The notes under the pieces: model-generated
What the model saw: only the letters and a program-made list of their open reading frames with translations
Databases searched by the model: none
What the model was told of the DNA's origin: nothing
Part shown: in pieces, positions 1 to 5,937 of the stretch
Layout: every line of letters starts with the position of its first letter
How positions within the stretch are numbered: the stretch's first letter is position 1
From: JAQVXR01 sp050945755
GTDB lineage: Bacteria; Bacillota; Dehalobacteriia; Dehalobacteriales; Dehalobacteriaceae
NCBI GenBank assembly: GCA_050945755.1
Contig: JBMNTN010000069.1
Span: 1-8,960, forward strand
Reading direction: 5' to 3'
Length of the DNA stretch: 8,960 nt
Position numbers and translations under genes: made by a program

Positions 1-243
1 TTGGGATTGCTTTATTATTTGATGAAAAAAGTCCAAATTTTATTATTTGGCAGTCCTATTTATGACGATAAAAGGGCATGCCTCTTTATTGATGAAAATA
101 ATCACCAAAAAGTGAAGAAAGTCACCGAATTTATATGTTATGTCCTTAAGTTAATAAAGAAATTTAGAAAATTAATAAAAATTAGTAGAAAAATGAGTAA
201 ATTTCATATTCCAAAACCGTTGAAAAATCGACAAAAAAGGTAA
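1..243 (+). CDS. Possible 3' end of an unidentified gene, cut by the window edge
   Basis: An open frame runs from the first base to a TAA at 241-243 and encodes about 80 residues. The DNA is very AT-rich, and a stop-free run of this length is somewhat unlikely there by chance. The first half has protein-like composition (LFGSPIYDDKRACLFIDE); the second half is a lysine-rich tail. I recognise no family, motif or membrane segment. The TTG at position 1 has no visible ribosome site because the window begins there, so the frame may be the C-terminus of a longer gene or may be chance. It is not obviously linked to the TRAP operon, from which about 450 nt separate it. Confidence 0.25.
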   Translation: MGLLYYLMKKVQILLFGSPIYDDKRACLFIDENNHQKVKKVTEFICYVLKLIKKFRKLIKISRKMSKFHIPKPLKNRQKR

Positions 244-690
244 CAAATTGACAAAGATTTTAGATAATAAAAGGATTTCACCCCACATTGTCGAATGTTT
301 TTAGCAGGCAAACCAAGATTATCCACAAGAAAGAGGAAATTCAGCAGATTTAGTAACTGATGTTCTGGACAAGCGCTAATATCTGGATAACTACAAAGAG
401 GAAAGGAACTCTAAAAAATAATATAAGTTTTGGCATAAATATTGCTTATATTTTAGATAGTTAAAAGATTCGATAACAAATATAAAAATCGATAAATATA
501 TCTACCATATCTACAAAAAAACAAGGAGCGTGATAGAAAAGCTAAATATGGAGATTAGTTGTGTAGCTTATTTGGGGAGGTGGTTAGATAAAAAATACCC
601 AGCATGAGCGTATTGGAACATTATGCAAAACCGTTCCTTTGGTGGGAGGATTCTTATTAGGTAGCAAAATAATGTAAAGGAGAAAAGTAT
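244..690 (+). promoter_or_regulatory. Long intergenic control region of the TRAP operon
   Basis: This AT-rich stretch of about 450 nt holds no convincing gene. It carries a sigma-54 promoter at 431-446 (listed separately) and, 140-205 nt upstream of it, two oppositely oriented TCGACAA half-sites (228-234 on the top strand, 288-294 as TTGTCGA). That is a usual distance for an enhancer-binding activator. From the predicted start near 457 the leader runs about 230 nt to dctP. Two tiny overlapping frames lie in the leader at 548-607 and 604-660; neither has a well-placed ribosome site. A single TTATCCACA (319-327) matches the DnaA-box consensus but stands alone. Confidence 0.5.
431..446 (+). promoter_or_regulatory. 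Sigma-54 (RpoN) -24/-12 promoter for the TRAP operon
   Basis: The sequence TTGGCATAAATATTGCTT (430-447) has the invariant GG at 432-433 and GC at 444-445, separated by exactly 10 nt. It matches the TGGCA-N6-TTGC core apart from T for C at the sixth base. Transcription would start near 457, reading toward dctP with no other gene in between. Promoters of this class need a AAA+ enhancer-binding activator; none is encoded in the window, but one could lie to the left. Sigma-54 control of solute uptake operons is common in Peptococcaceae-type Clostridia (family knowledge). No competing sigma-A promoter of similar quality is visible between here and dctP. Confidence 0.7.
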
Positions 691-1734
691 ATGAAAAACA
701 AAGTTGGAAAACTATTGGTATTGGCATTAGCTCTAGTAATGATGATTTCCCTATCAGCTTGCGATGGCGGGAATGTGCAGGAGGATAATAAAGCAACTGG
801 ATCCTCTGACGAGGCGGGGTATGTCATTAAAATCGCCTCAGCCGATGGCTCTGGTGGCATAACCCACAGCGGTTTAAAGTTATTTGAGCAGCTCGTTGAA
901 GAACAGTCAAAAGGCAGCATAGATGTTCAGATTTATATGGACAGCCTCCTGGGTGGTGAGCGCGAGATAATCGAAGGTGTATTGCTGGGCTCCATACAGA
1001 TGTGTCCCACCTCTCAAGGCATCTTCGGTGTGTACGATCCGAAATTGGCTCTTACTGAGCTGCCCTACCTTTTTAAGAGCCATGAGGCCTTTGAGGCGGC
1101 AAGCGATGGTGAAACAGGCGACTATCTCAACGGGCTATGGGAACAGAATGGTTTCACATGTCTCGGACAGTTCCAAATGGGCTATCGCGTTATTGCTAAC
1201 CAAAAAAAGGAAATAGTTACGCCTAATGACATTGCGGGCATGAAGATTCGTGTGCCAGAGGTTGAAACCTATGTACAAACCTTCGCCGCTCTAGGCGCGA
1301 ACCCTACCCCCATGAGTTGGTCTGAAATATACACTGGTATGCAACAGGGCACTATAGATGGCATGGAGTGTTCCCCTTCTGCTATCTGGGATTCCAAGAT
1401 TCACGAGGTTTCCAAGTACATTACTGTTACTAACCACCTGATGGCTACGGGGGCTCTAGTTATTTCATCAGAATACTTAAATTCCTTGCCTGAGGATCTT
1501 CAGGCCATTGTAAAAGATGCTGCAGCAGAGACGACGAGCTATCTCCGTAAGGCTTTTGTTGAGGACGAGGAAGTTACTCTGAAAAAGTTTGAGGACTACG
1601 GGCTCAAGGTGACATATCTAACGGATGAGCAGTACAACGCGTTCAAGGATCTTATTATGCCCCTGTACGAAAAATCGTGGAATGATGCTTTTGGTAGCGA
1701 CGTTATCGAAAAGGCCTTCTCATATTCGGAATGA
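691..1734 (+). CDS. dctP: TRAP transporter substrate-binding lipoprotein, DctP family
   Basis: This is the extracytoplasmic solute receptor of a tripartite ATP-independent (TRAP) transporter. It binds a substrate, usually a carboxylate, outside the membrane and delivers it to the DctQ-DctM permease. The 347-residue product is of normal length. A lysine-containing N-terminus and hydrophobic stretch (about 8-20) end in the lipobox L21-S-A-C24, so it should be a membrane-anchored lipoprotein. The family pattern follows: GGEREIIEGVLLGSIQM (88-104), GYR166, KIRVP with R187, the arginine that normally clamps the substrate carboxylate, and MSWSEIYTGMQQGTIDGME (208-226). The start is set by AAAGGAG at 676-682, 8 nt before the ATG. 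It is the first gene of dctPQM, followed by a strong hairpin. The substrate cannot be read from sequence; neighbouring methyltransferase and sugar-acid dehydratase genes suggest a hydroxylated or methylated acid. Confidence 0.93.
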   Translation: MKNKVGKLLVLALALVMMISLSACDGGNVQEDNKATGSSDEAGYVIKIASADGSGGITHSGLKLFEQLVEEQSKGSIDVQIYMDSLLGGEREIIEGVLLGSIQMCPTSQGIFGVYDPKLALTELPYLFKSHEAFEAASDGETGDYLNGLWEQNGFTCLGQFQMGYRVIANQKKEIVTPNDIAGMKIRVPEVETYVQTFAALGANPTPMSWSEIYTGMQQGTIDGMECSPSAIWDSKIHEVSKYITVTNHLMATGALVISSEYLNSLPEDLQAIVKDAAAETTSYLRKAFVEDEEVTLKKFEDYGLKVTYLTDEQYNAFKDLIMPLYEKSWNDAFGSDVIEKAFSYSE

Positions 1735-1776
1735 TCGTGACTAGTACCGAAAGAGCGGTTAATCTAAATTTATGTA

Positions 1777-1811
1777 CAGGAAGGTTGCAGACTAAGTCTG
1801 CACCCTTCCTG
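1777..1811 (+). terminator. Intercistronic hairpin between dctP and dctQ
   Basis: Arms 1777-1792 and 1796-1811 pair over 16 positions with one mismatch around a TAA loop. No U-tract follows; the dctQ ribosome site comes next. This is better read as an mRNA-stabilising or partial-termination hairpin that raises dctP expression over dctQM than as a full terminator. Such an arrangement is common where the binding protein is needed in excess over the permease. Confidence 0.75.
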
Positions 1812-1832
1812 GTGTGAGGGGGGAGATATGTC

Positions 1833-2336
1833 TTGGGGGAAAAAGAAAAGAAAGGATTTTTTTACTGGATAAACAATATCGAAAACAACGTTCTAGTAGC
1901 AGGCTTTGCCATAATTATTGCGGTTGCATTTTTTCAGGTGGTCATGCGTACCGTGTTTAACTCCTCGCTCACTTGGAGTGAGGAGCTGATTAGATATGTC
2001 TATATCTGGCTTTGCTGGGCGGGGGTTAGTCTTACTGAGCGGCGGGGAGAGCACATCCAGCTTACATTTCTTGTTGATCTATTTCCAAAGGTGCTCAAAA
2101 GACTGATTGCTGTACTTGAAACACTTCTGATGATAGTCTTTACGGCCTGGCTCGTATACCTGGGCACGGGTCTGATGTTTCAGATATTCAAAACGGGAGC
2201 CATGACTACGGCTTTGAAAATACCGATGTTTATAGTTTACATGGCTTTTCCTTTCGGTTGCCTGATGTATTGCCTCAGAAAAATATGTAAGCTACCTTTA
2301 CAAATAAAAGTTCTTCTAGGTAGGGGGGAGGTGTAA
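1833..2336 (+). CDS. dctQ: TRAP transporter small membrane subunit, DctQ family
   Basis: This is the small integral membrane component of the TRAP permease, which pairs with DctM. The 167-residue product has four predicted membrane segments (about 20-41, 53-70, 90-112 and 130-150). It carries the DctQ signature around residues 47-65, WSEELIRYVYIWLCWAGVSL, ending in the charged TERRGEH stretch. The start is a TTG at 1833: a GGGGGGAG ribosome site ends at 1825, 7 nt before it. An ATG at 1828 is closer to that site but in another frame and reaches a stop after 14 codons. The gene ends 3 nt before the dctM ATG, so the two are probably translationally coupled. Family assignment is firm; the exact start is somewhat less so. 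Confidence 0.9.
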   Translation: MGEKEKKGFFYWINNIENNVLVAGFAIIIAVAFFQVVMRTVFNSSLTWSEELIRYVYIWLCWAGVSLTERRGEHIQLTFLVDLFPKVLKRLIAVLETLLMIVFTAWLVYLGTGLMFQIFKTGAMTTALKIPMFIVYMAFPFGCLMYCLRKICKLPLQIKVLLGRGEV

Positions 2337-2339
2337 ATC

Positions 2340-3620
2340 ATGGAGGTATGGCTATTATTCATTATTATGTTTGCTTTGATGCTGTTTACTGTACCCATAG
2401 GCTTTTCTATTGCCATTGCGGCATCCTTCTGTTTTTTACAATTCACTGATATTCCGGTAAACATAATTGCTCAGTCCGCAATTACGGGACTTGACTCCTT
2501 CCCCATGCTGGCTGTTCCCTTTTTTATTCTTGCGGGCGCGCTTATGAGTAAGGGCGGTCTTGCTAGGCGGCTTGTTAATGTTATGCAGGCACTTTTCGGG
2601 CATTTTACCGGCGGCCTTTCCATCTCTAGCGTTGTCACCTGTATGTTCTTTGGCTCAATTTCCGGTTCTGCAACAGCTACGGTCTCCGCGGTGGGCGGCT
2701 TTATGATTCCGGAGATGAAGGATAGAGGATACGACGCAGGGTTTTGTGCTTCCCTCGTATCCTGTGCCGGCTCTCTGGGCGTCTTCATACCACCAAGCGT
2801 TACACTGGTGTTTTATGGTTTAGTTACACAGACATCTATCACTGACTTGTTTATTGCGACAGTTCCGGCTGGTATATTGGTGACGGCGGCTTTGTGCTTT
2901 ACCTGTTGGTATCTCTCAAAAAAGTACAACTATCCCAGAGAACCCAAGGTGCCTTTTAAGCAGGCGATGAAATCGGTCTGGGATGCCAAATGGGCGCTTA
3001 TATGCCCTGTTATCATTCTTGGCGGGATTTATTCCGGTATTTTTACCCCCACCGAGTCCGCGGTGGTTGGGGTGGTATATGCGATTATCATAGGTGTGTT
3101 TGTTTATAAAGAAATGGGTCTGAAGGACATATATGATACGCTTCTTGAGTCGATGGCCATCAACGGAATGATCATGTTTCTTCTGGCCTTCGCTACAGGA
3201 TTTGCCAAATATGTGACCTTGCAGCAGGTACCGGCCAAGATAGTGTCCTTTATAACTGGCTTTACCAGCAGTCCGTTATTGATACTTCTCATGATAAATG
3301 TTCTTGTGCTGATCGTCGGATGCGTTATAGATAACATACCAAACATTATGATATTGTCACCCATCCTCCTGCCTCTTGCGGTACAGGCAGGTCTCACCCC
3401 CGTGGAATTTGGTGTGATCATCAGCGTGAATACTACGATCGGTCTTGTGACTCCGCCATACGGCGCGGATTTGTTCGTAGGTGCGACTCTGGCAAGGTGC
3501 AAATTAGAGGATACTTTCAAGACGCTCTTACCATTTGTTCTCGTGCTCTTCGTTTGTCTGATGATTATTACATATTTCCCGCAGCCGATGAGCTGGTTTG
3601 TATCCCTCATCAACGGATGA
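2340..3620 (+). CDS. dctM: TRAP transporter large permease, DctM family
   Basis: This is the main transport subunit of the TRAP system, driving substrate uptake with a sodium or proton gradient. At 426 residues it has the usual length and about a dozen hydrophobic segments. Recognisable DctM motifs come in the expected order: FGSISGSATATVSAVGG (104-120), GVFIPPS (147-153), GIFTPTESA (233-241), the DNIPNIMILSPILLPLA block (331-347) and GLVTPPYGADLFV (368-380). It starts 3 nt after the dctQ stop; its ribosome site GGGGGGAGG (2323-2331) lies inside the end of dctQ. It is the last gene of dctPQM, and a 10-bp hairpin follows 24 nt after its stop. No defects are seen, so the transporter should be functional. 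Confidence 0.95.
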   Translation: MEVWLLFIIMFALMLFTVPIGFSIAIAASFCFLQFTDIPVNIIAQSAITGLDSFPMLAVPFFILAGALMSKGGLARRLVNVMQALFGHFTGGLSISSVVTCMFFGSISGSATATVSAVGGFMIPEMKDRGYDAGFCASLVSCAGSLGVFIPPSVTLVFYGLVTQTSITDLFIATVPAGILVTAALCFTCWYLSKKYNYPREPKVPFKQAMKSVWDAKWALICPVIILGGIYSGIFTPTESAVVGVVYAIIIGVFVYKEMGLKDIYDTLLESMAINGMIMFLLAFATGFAKYVTLQQVPAKIVSFITGFTSSPLLILLMINVLVLIVGCVIDNIPNIMILSPILLPLAVQAGLTPVEFGVIISVNTTIGLVTPPYGADLFVGATLARCKLEDTFKTLLPFVLVLFVCLMIITYFPQPMSWFVSLING

Positions 3621-3644
3621 CATTGCCGATCTTATACTAAATAC

Positions 3645-3686
3645 CAAGAGACTGGATGTCGGTGTTCTGCGGTTATCGGTCTCTTG
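3645..3686 (+). terminator. Hairpin after dctM, probable operon end
   Basis: CAAGAGACTG (3645-3654) pairs with CGGTCTCTTG (3677-3686) over 10 bp including one G-T wobble, with a 22-nt loop. The following sequence (TGTTGCTTTCC) is only moderately U-rich, so termination may be incomplete. It separates the TRAP operon from the pseudogene. Confidence 0.5.
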
Positions 3687-3715
3687 TGTTGCTTTCCAGC
3701 AGTGTACTATCCTAA

Positions 3716-4278
3716 TTGATAGATAAGAACCAGTTATATTATAGCCAGGATTTGGTAACAAGATACCTGAAGGTTTTATCAGAATTAAAGCACCATGAAA
3801 AGATGGGGTTTATCAGCTCTAATATCGACGACTTTGTCGGTAACGGTGGATGGCTATACCGATCTGCTGCCGCCGCAGCTAGAAAGCGGCATGGGCGCAA
3901 AAGCTGATGGATATTTGGGGCGATTGCTCCGACCAGATTTTTTCATCAGTTTTGCCGGGCCATGGCGAAAGAATTCGCGTTTGAATATGAGAGAGAGTGG
4001 GCGTCAATGTTCCGTTATCTGTGCTATGGCTGTTGTGAACGGCTGGATAACAAATCCTAGTAGTTGAAAACGCTTGGAGCAAATCTAAGACTATCTCGCG
4101 ATGGAAAAACTGCGATATGATTTGCTGGAAGATGGGATTATAAAAGTGTGTACGCATGCAAGATGCTGAAGTACAATTTGATATCATAATGAAGACCATT
4201 ATCACACTTAACGGCGAGCCGGAAAGGCTGTGGAAATGGTGTGATATGGCCACGGATGTGGTCTTTTTTAGAGATTAA
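3716..4278 (+). pseudogene. Decayed UroD-superfamily (corrinoid methyltransferase-type) gene
   Basis: Reading the three forward frames in turn reconstructs parts of one protein. SQDLVTRYLKVL...GFISSNIDDFVGNGG (3716-3850) is followed in another frame by YTDLLPP (to about 3880). KLMDIWGDCSDQIFSSV comes next (3901-3951), then AMAKEFAFEYEREWASMF...CYGCCERLDNK (3959-4057), closed by a TAG. LKTLGANLRLS follows (4064-4096), then LLEDGIIKVCTHAR (about 4120-4162) and finally FDIIMKTIITLNGEPERLWKW (within 4156-4278). These pieces match, in order, the C-terminal half of the UroD-like proteins often found beside MttB and corrinoid-protein genes (family recognised from memory). The first half of the gene is missing, and the usual block after the NLRxxS segment is also lost. 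At least four frame changes and several stops rule out a working product. Its position upstream of mttB suggests it was once part of the same methyl-transfer system. Confidence 0.72.
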
Positions 4279-4405
4279 CAGAATTTCAGTGGGCAGTATC
4301 TAGAATTATGTGTAGTGTATCCAGGCAAAGTCGCAATTTCTAGTGGGAGTAATCCTTACCAGAGTAGCAAATATTATATATTTTAAATATTGGGGGAGAC
4401 ATATA

Positions 4406-5836
4406 ATGGGATTAGCATCAAAAAGAATTGAAGTACTCTCAAGTAATGAACTTAATATGGTTCATGATGCAACAATGAAAATTCTAGAAGAAACAGGAGT
4501 GGTTTTTAATTCTGAGGAGTCTTTAGAGATTTTCAAGAAAAACGGTGTGAGGGTAGAGGGCCAAACTGTATTTTTTTCTAAGGAAATAGTAGAAAAGGCC
4601 TTGGAAACAACCCCCAGTAATTTTAAGCATTCGGCAAGGAATAAAGCAAATTCAATATTTATTGGTTTTCAACAAAAACAGCTTGCAGTTTCTGCTACTT
4701 ATGGTCCTGTTTTTGTACAGGATTTGGATAATGGTCGTAGGAGAGGTACTATTGAAGACTATATTAATATTACGAAGCTTTGTCATGCCAGCGATCTGGT
4801 AAATGTAATCGGAGGTATTCCGGTTGATGTCTGTGATGTTGATCCGAGAACCAAAAAACTTCAAATGATCTACAATACTTTGAAACACACAGATAAAGCT
4901 GTTTACGGAGTTACTGCAACACAGGAAGAAATTCAGGAAATGTTCGACCTGGTAGAAATAGCCTTTGGAGAAACAGAAAGTCTTTGGAATCGGTATGTTA
5001 TTGCGGTACCTGTTTGTCCGTTGAGTCCCTTGAAGTATGATTGGCAGGCGTGCGAAAGTATGCTGGCGTATGCAAAACGTCGACAGCCGATTTATATCAA
5101 TTCATGTATAATGGCGGGGGTAACAGGACCGATAAATCTTATTGGAACGGCTGTTCAGATGAATGCGGAAATTTTAGCGGGTCTTGTTTTAATACAATTA
5201 ATTAATCCTGGCACACCTGTTGTATATGTACCAGGTTCAACTGCTGCCAATATGCTGACAGGAAGCTACAGCACTGGTTCTCCTGAGGCAAACTTAATAA
5301 ATATTGCCGGGTTACAACTGGCTTTAGATTTATATCATTTACCCACCAGGGTAATGGCCGGCCTAACTGATGCCAAGGTCGTTGATTATCAGTCAGGTGT
5401 AGAAACGATGCAGAATTATATTATGTTAATGTTGGCAGGCGTGCATTTCCTTCATGAAGGGCTGGGCTGCTTGGATAACATCATGACAGTATCCTATGAG
5501 AAATTTATTTTAGATCAAGAGGTTATAAAAAGGGTTGCCCGAATTATGGAAGGCCTAAGTGTAAATGAAAAAACACTGTCGGTAGATGTTATTCAAGATG
5601 TGGGTCATTCCGGACAGTATCTAATGCATGCCAATACATTAGAAGATTGCCGTAAAAGGTGGCGTCCGGAAGTTTCTTGCTGGGATTCCTATGAAGCCTG
5701 GAAAGCAAGTGGTGCAGAAGATGTAGTTAAAAGAGCAAACAGAAAGTACAAGGGGATACTAGAGAATGCCCCTGAATCCTTGCTTGATCCGGAAGTTGAT
5801 AAAGAATTAAGAACCTATATAGAAAAAGTTAAATAG
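4406..5836 (+). CDS. MttB-family (non-pyrrolysine) corrinoid methyltransferase
   Basis: This 476-residue protein belongs to the trimethylamine methyltransferase MttB superfamily. Members move a methyl group from a substrate, often a quaternary amine such as a betaine, to the cobalt of a corrinoid protein in the cytoplasm. Seen in the sequence: an N-terminal helical part, the central GVTGPINLIGTAVQMNAEIL block (238-257), PGTPVVYVPGST (268-279), GSPEANL (291-297), MAGLTDAKVVDYQSGVET (317-334), the LAGVHFLHEGLGCLDN region (343-358) and the C-terminal WDSYEAWKASGAEDV segment (426-440). There is no in-frame UAG, so it is like MtgB-type homologs rather than true pyrrolysine MttB. ATG 4406 is chosen because GGGGGAG (4392-4398) sits 7 nt upstream; an in-frame extension to 4343 lacks such a site. 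The substrate is unknown. No corrinoid protein or activase is nearby, and a UroD-like pseudogene lies just upstream. Confidence 0.9.
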   Translation: MGLASKRIEVLSSNELNMVHDATMKILEETGVVFNSEESLEIFKKNGVRVEGQTVFFSKEIVEKALETTPSNFKHSARNKANSIFIGFQQKQLAVSATYGPVFVQDLDNGRRRGTIEDYINITKLCHASDLVNVIGGIPVDVCDVDPRTKKLQMIYNTLKHTDKAVYGVTATQEEIQEMFDLVEIAFGETESLWNRYVIAVPVCPLSPLKYDWQACESMLAYAKRRQPIYINSCIMAGVTGPINLIGTAVQMNAEILAGLVLIQLINPGTPVVYVPGSTAANMLTGSYSTGSPEANLINIAGLQLALDLYHLPTRVMAGLTDAKVVDYQSGVETMQNYIMLMLAGVHFLHEGLGCLDNIMTVSYEKFILDQEVIKRVARIMEGLSVNEKTLSVDVIQDVGHSGQYLMHANTLEDCRKRWRPEVSCWDSYEAWKASGAEDVVKRANRKYKGILENAPESLLDPEVDKELRTYIEKVK

Positions 5837-5865
5837 TTGACATAAAATTATTTAAAAGCTTTATG
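5837..5865 (+). promoter_or_regulatory. Weak candidate sigma-A promoter before the dehydratase
   Basis: A perfect TTGACA (5837-5842) begins directly after the mttB stop. At 17 nt spacing the -10 position (5860-5865, TTTATG) matches only half of the consensus. It would permit expression of the dehydratase apart from mttB. The evidence is thin. Confidence 0.25.
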
Positions 5866-5888
5866 GCGGAATAATATCATTTTAGTCC

Positions 5889-5911
5889 ATAATTGATACT
5901 AAATCAATTAT
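5889..5911. promoter_or_regulatory. Perfect 9-bp dyad, candidate operator
   Basis: ATAATTGAT (5889-5897) and ATCAATTAT (5903-5911) form a perfect inverted repeat around a 5-nt spacer. It ends 26 nt before the dehydratase ATG and 15 nt before its ribosome site. As RNA the stem would be weak (all but two pairs are A-U) and has no U-tract, so a dimeric repressor site is more likely than a terminator. No second copy was found upstream of mttB or the TRAP operon. Confidence 0.45.
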
Positions 5912-5937
5912 ACCATAAACGGAATGGAGGAAAAGAG

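Noticed and set aside
248..276. TTGACA with a nearby TAATAA as a sigma-A promoter
   Set aside because: The -10-like sequence is only about 10 nt away, and nothing suitable lies at 16-18 nt.
319..327. TTATCCACA, a perfect DnaA-box match
   Set aside because: Single copy in AT-rich DNA, with no box cluster, no dnaA or dnaN nearby; chance is enough.
3104..3613. 169-residue minus-strand open frame opposite dctM
   Set aside because: It lies wholly opposite a firmly identified permease and has no ribosome site or recognisable family; it is a shadow. The same holds for 2471-2788 and 7065-7401.
3879..4253. 124-residue minus-strand open frame
   Set aside because: It lies opposite the UroD-like pseudogene, whose forward-strand pieces fit a known family in order; the reverse frame fits nothing.
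4343..4405. N-terminal extension of the MttB homolog
   Set aside because: The added 21 residues are unlike the family start and lack a ribosome site, whereas ATG 4406 has GGGGGAG 7 nt upstream.
4406..5836. Pyrrolysine-containing trimethylamine methyltransferase
   Set aside because: There is no in-frame UAG; the frame is read through with sense codons only.
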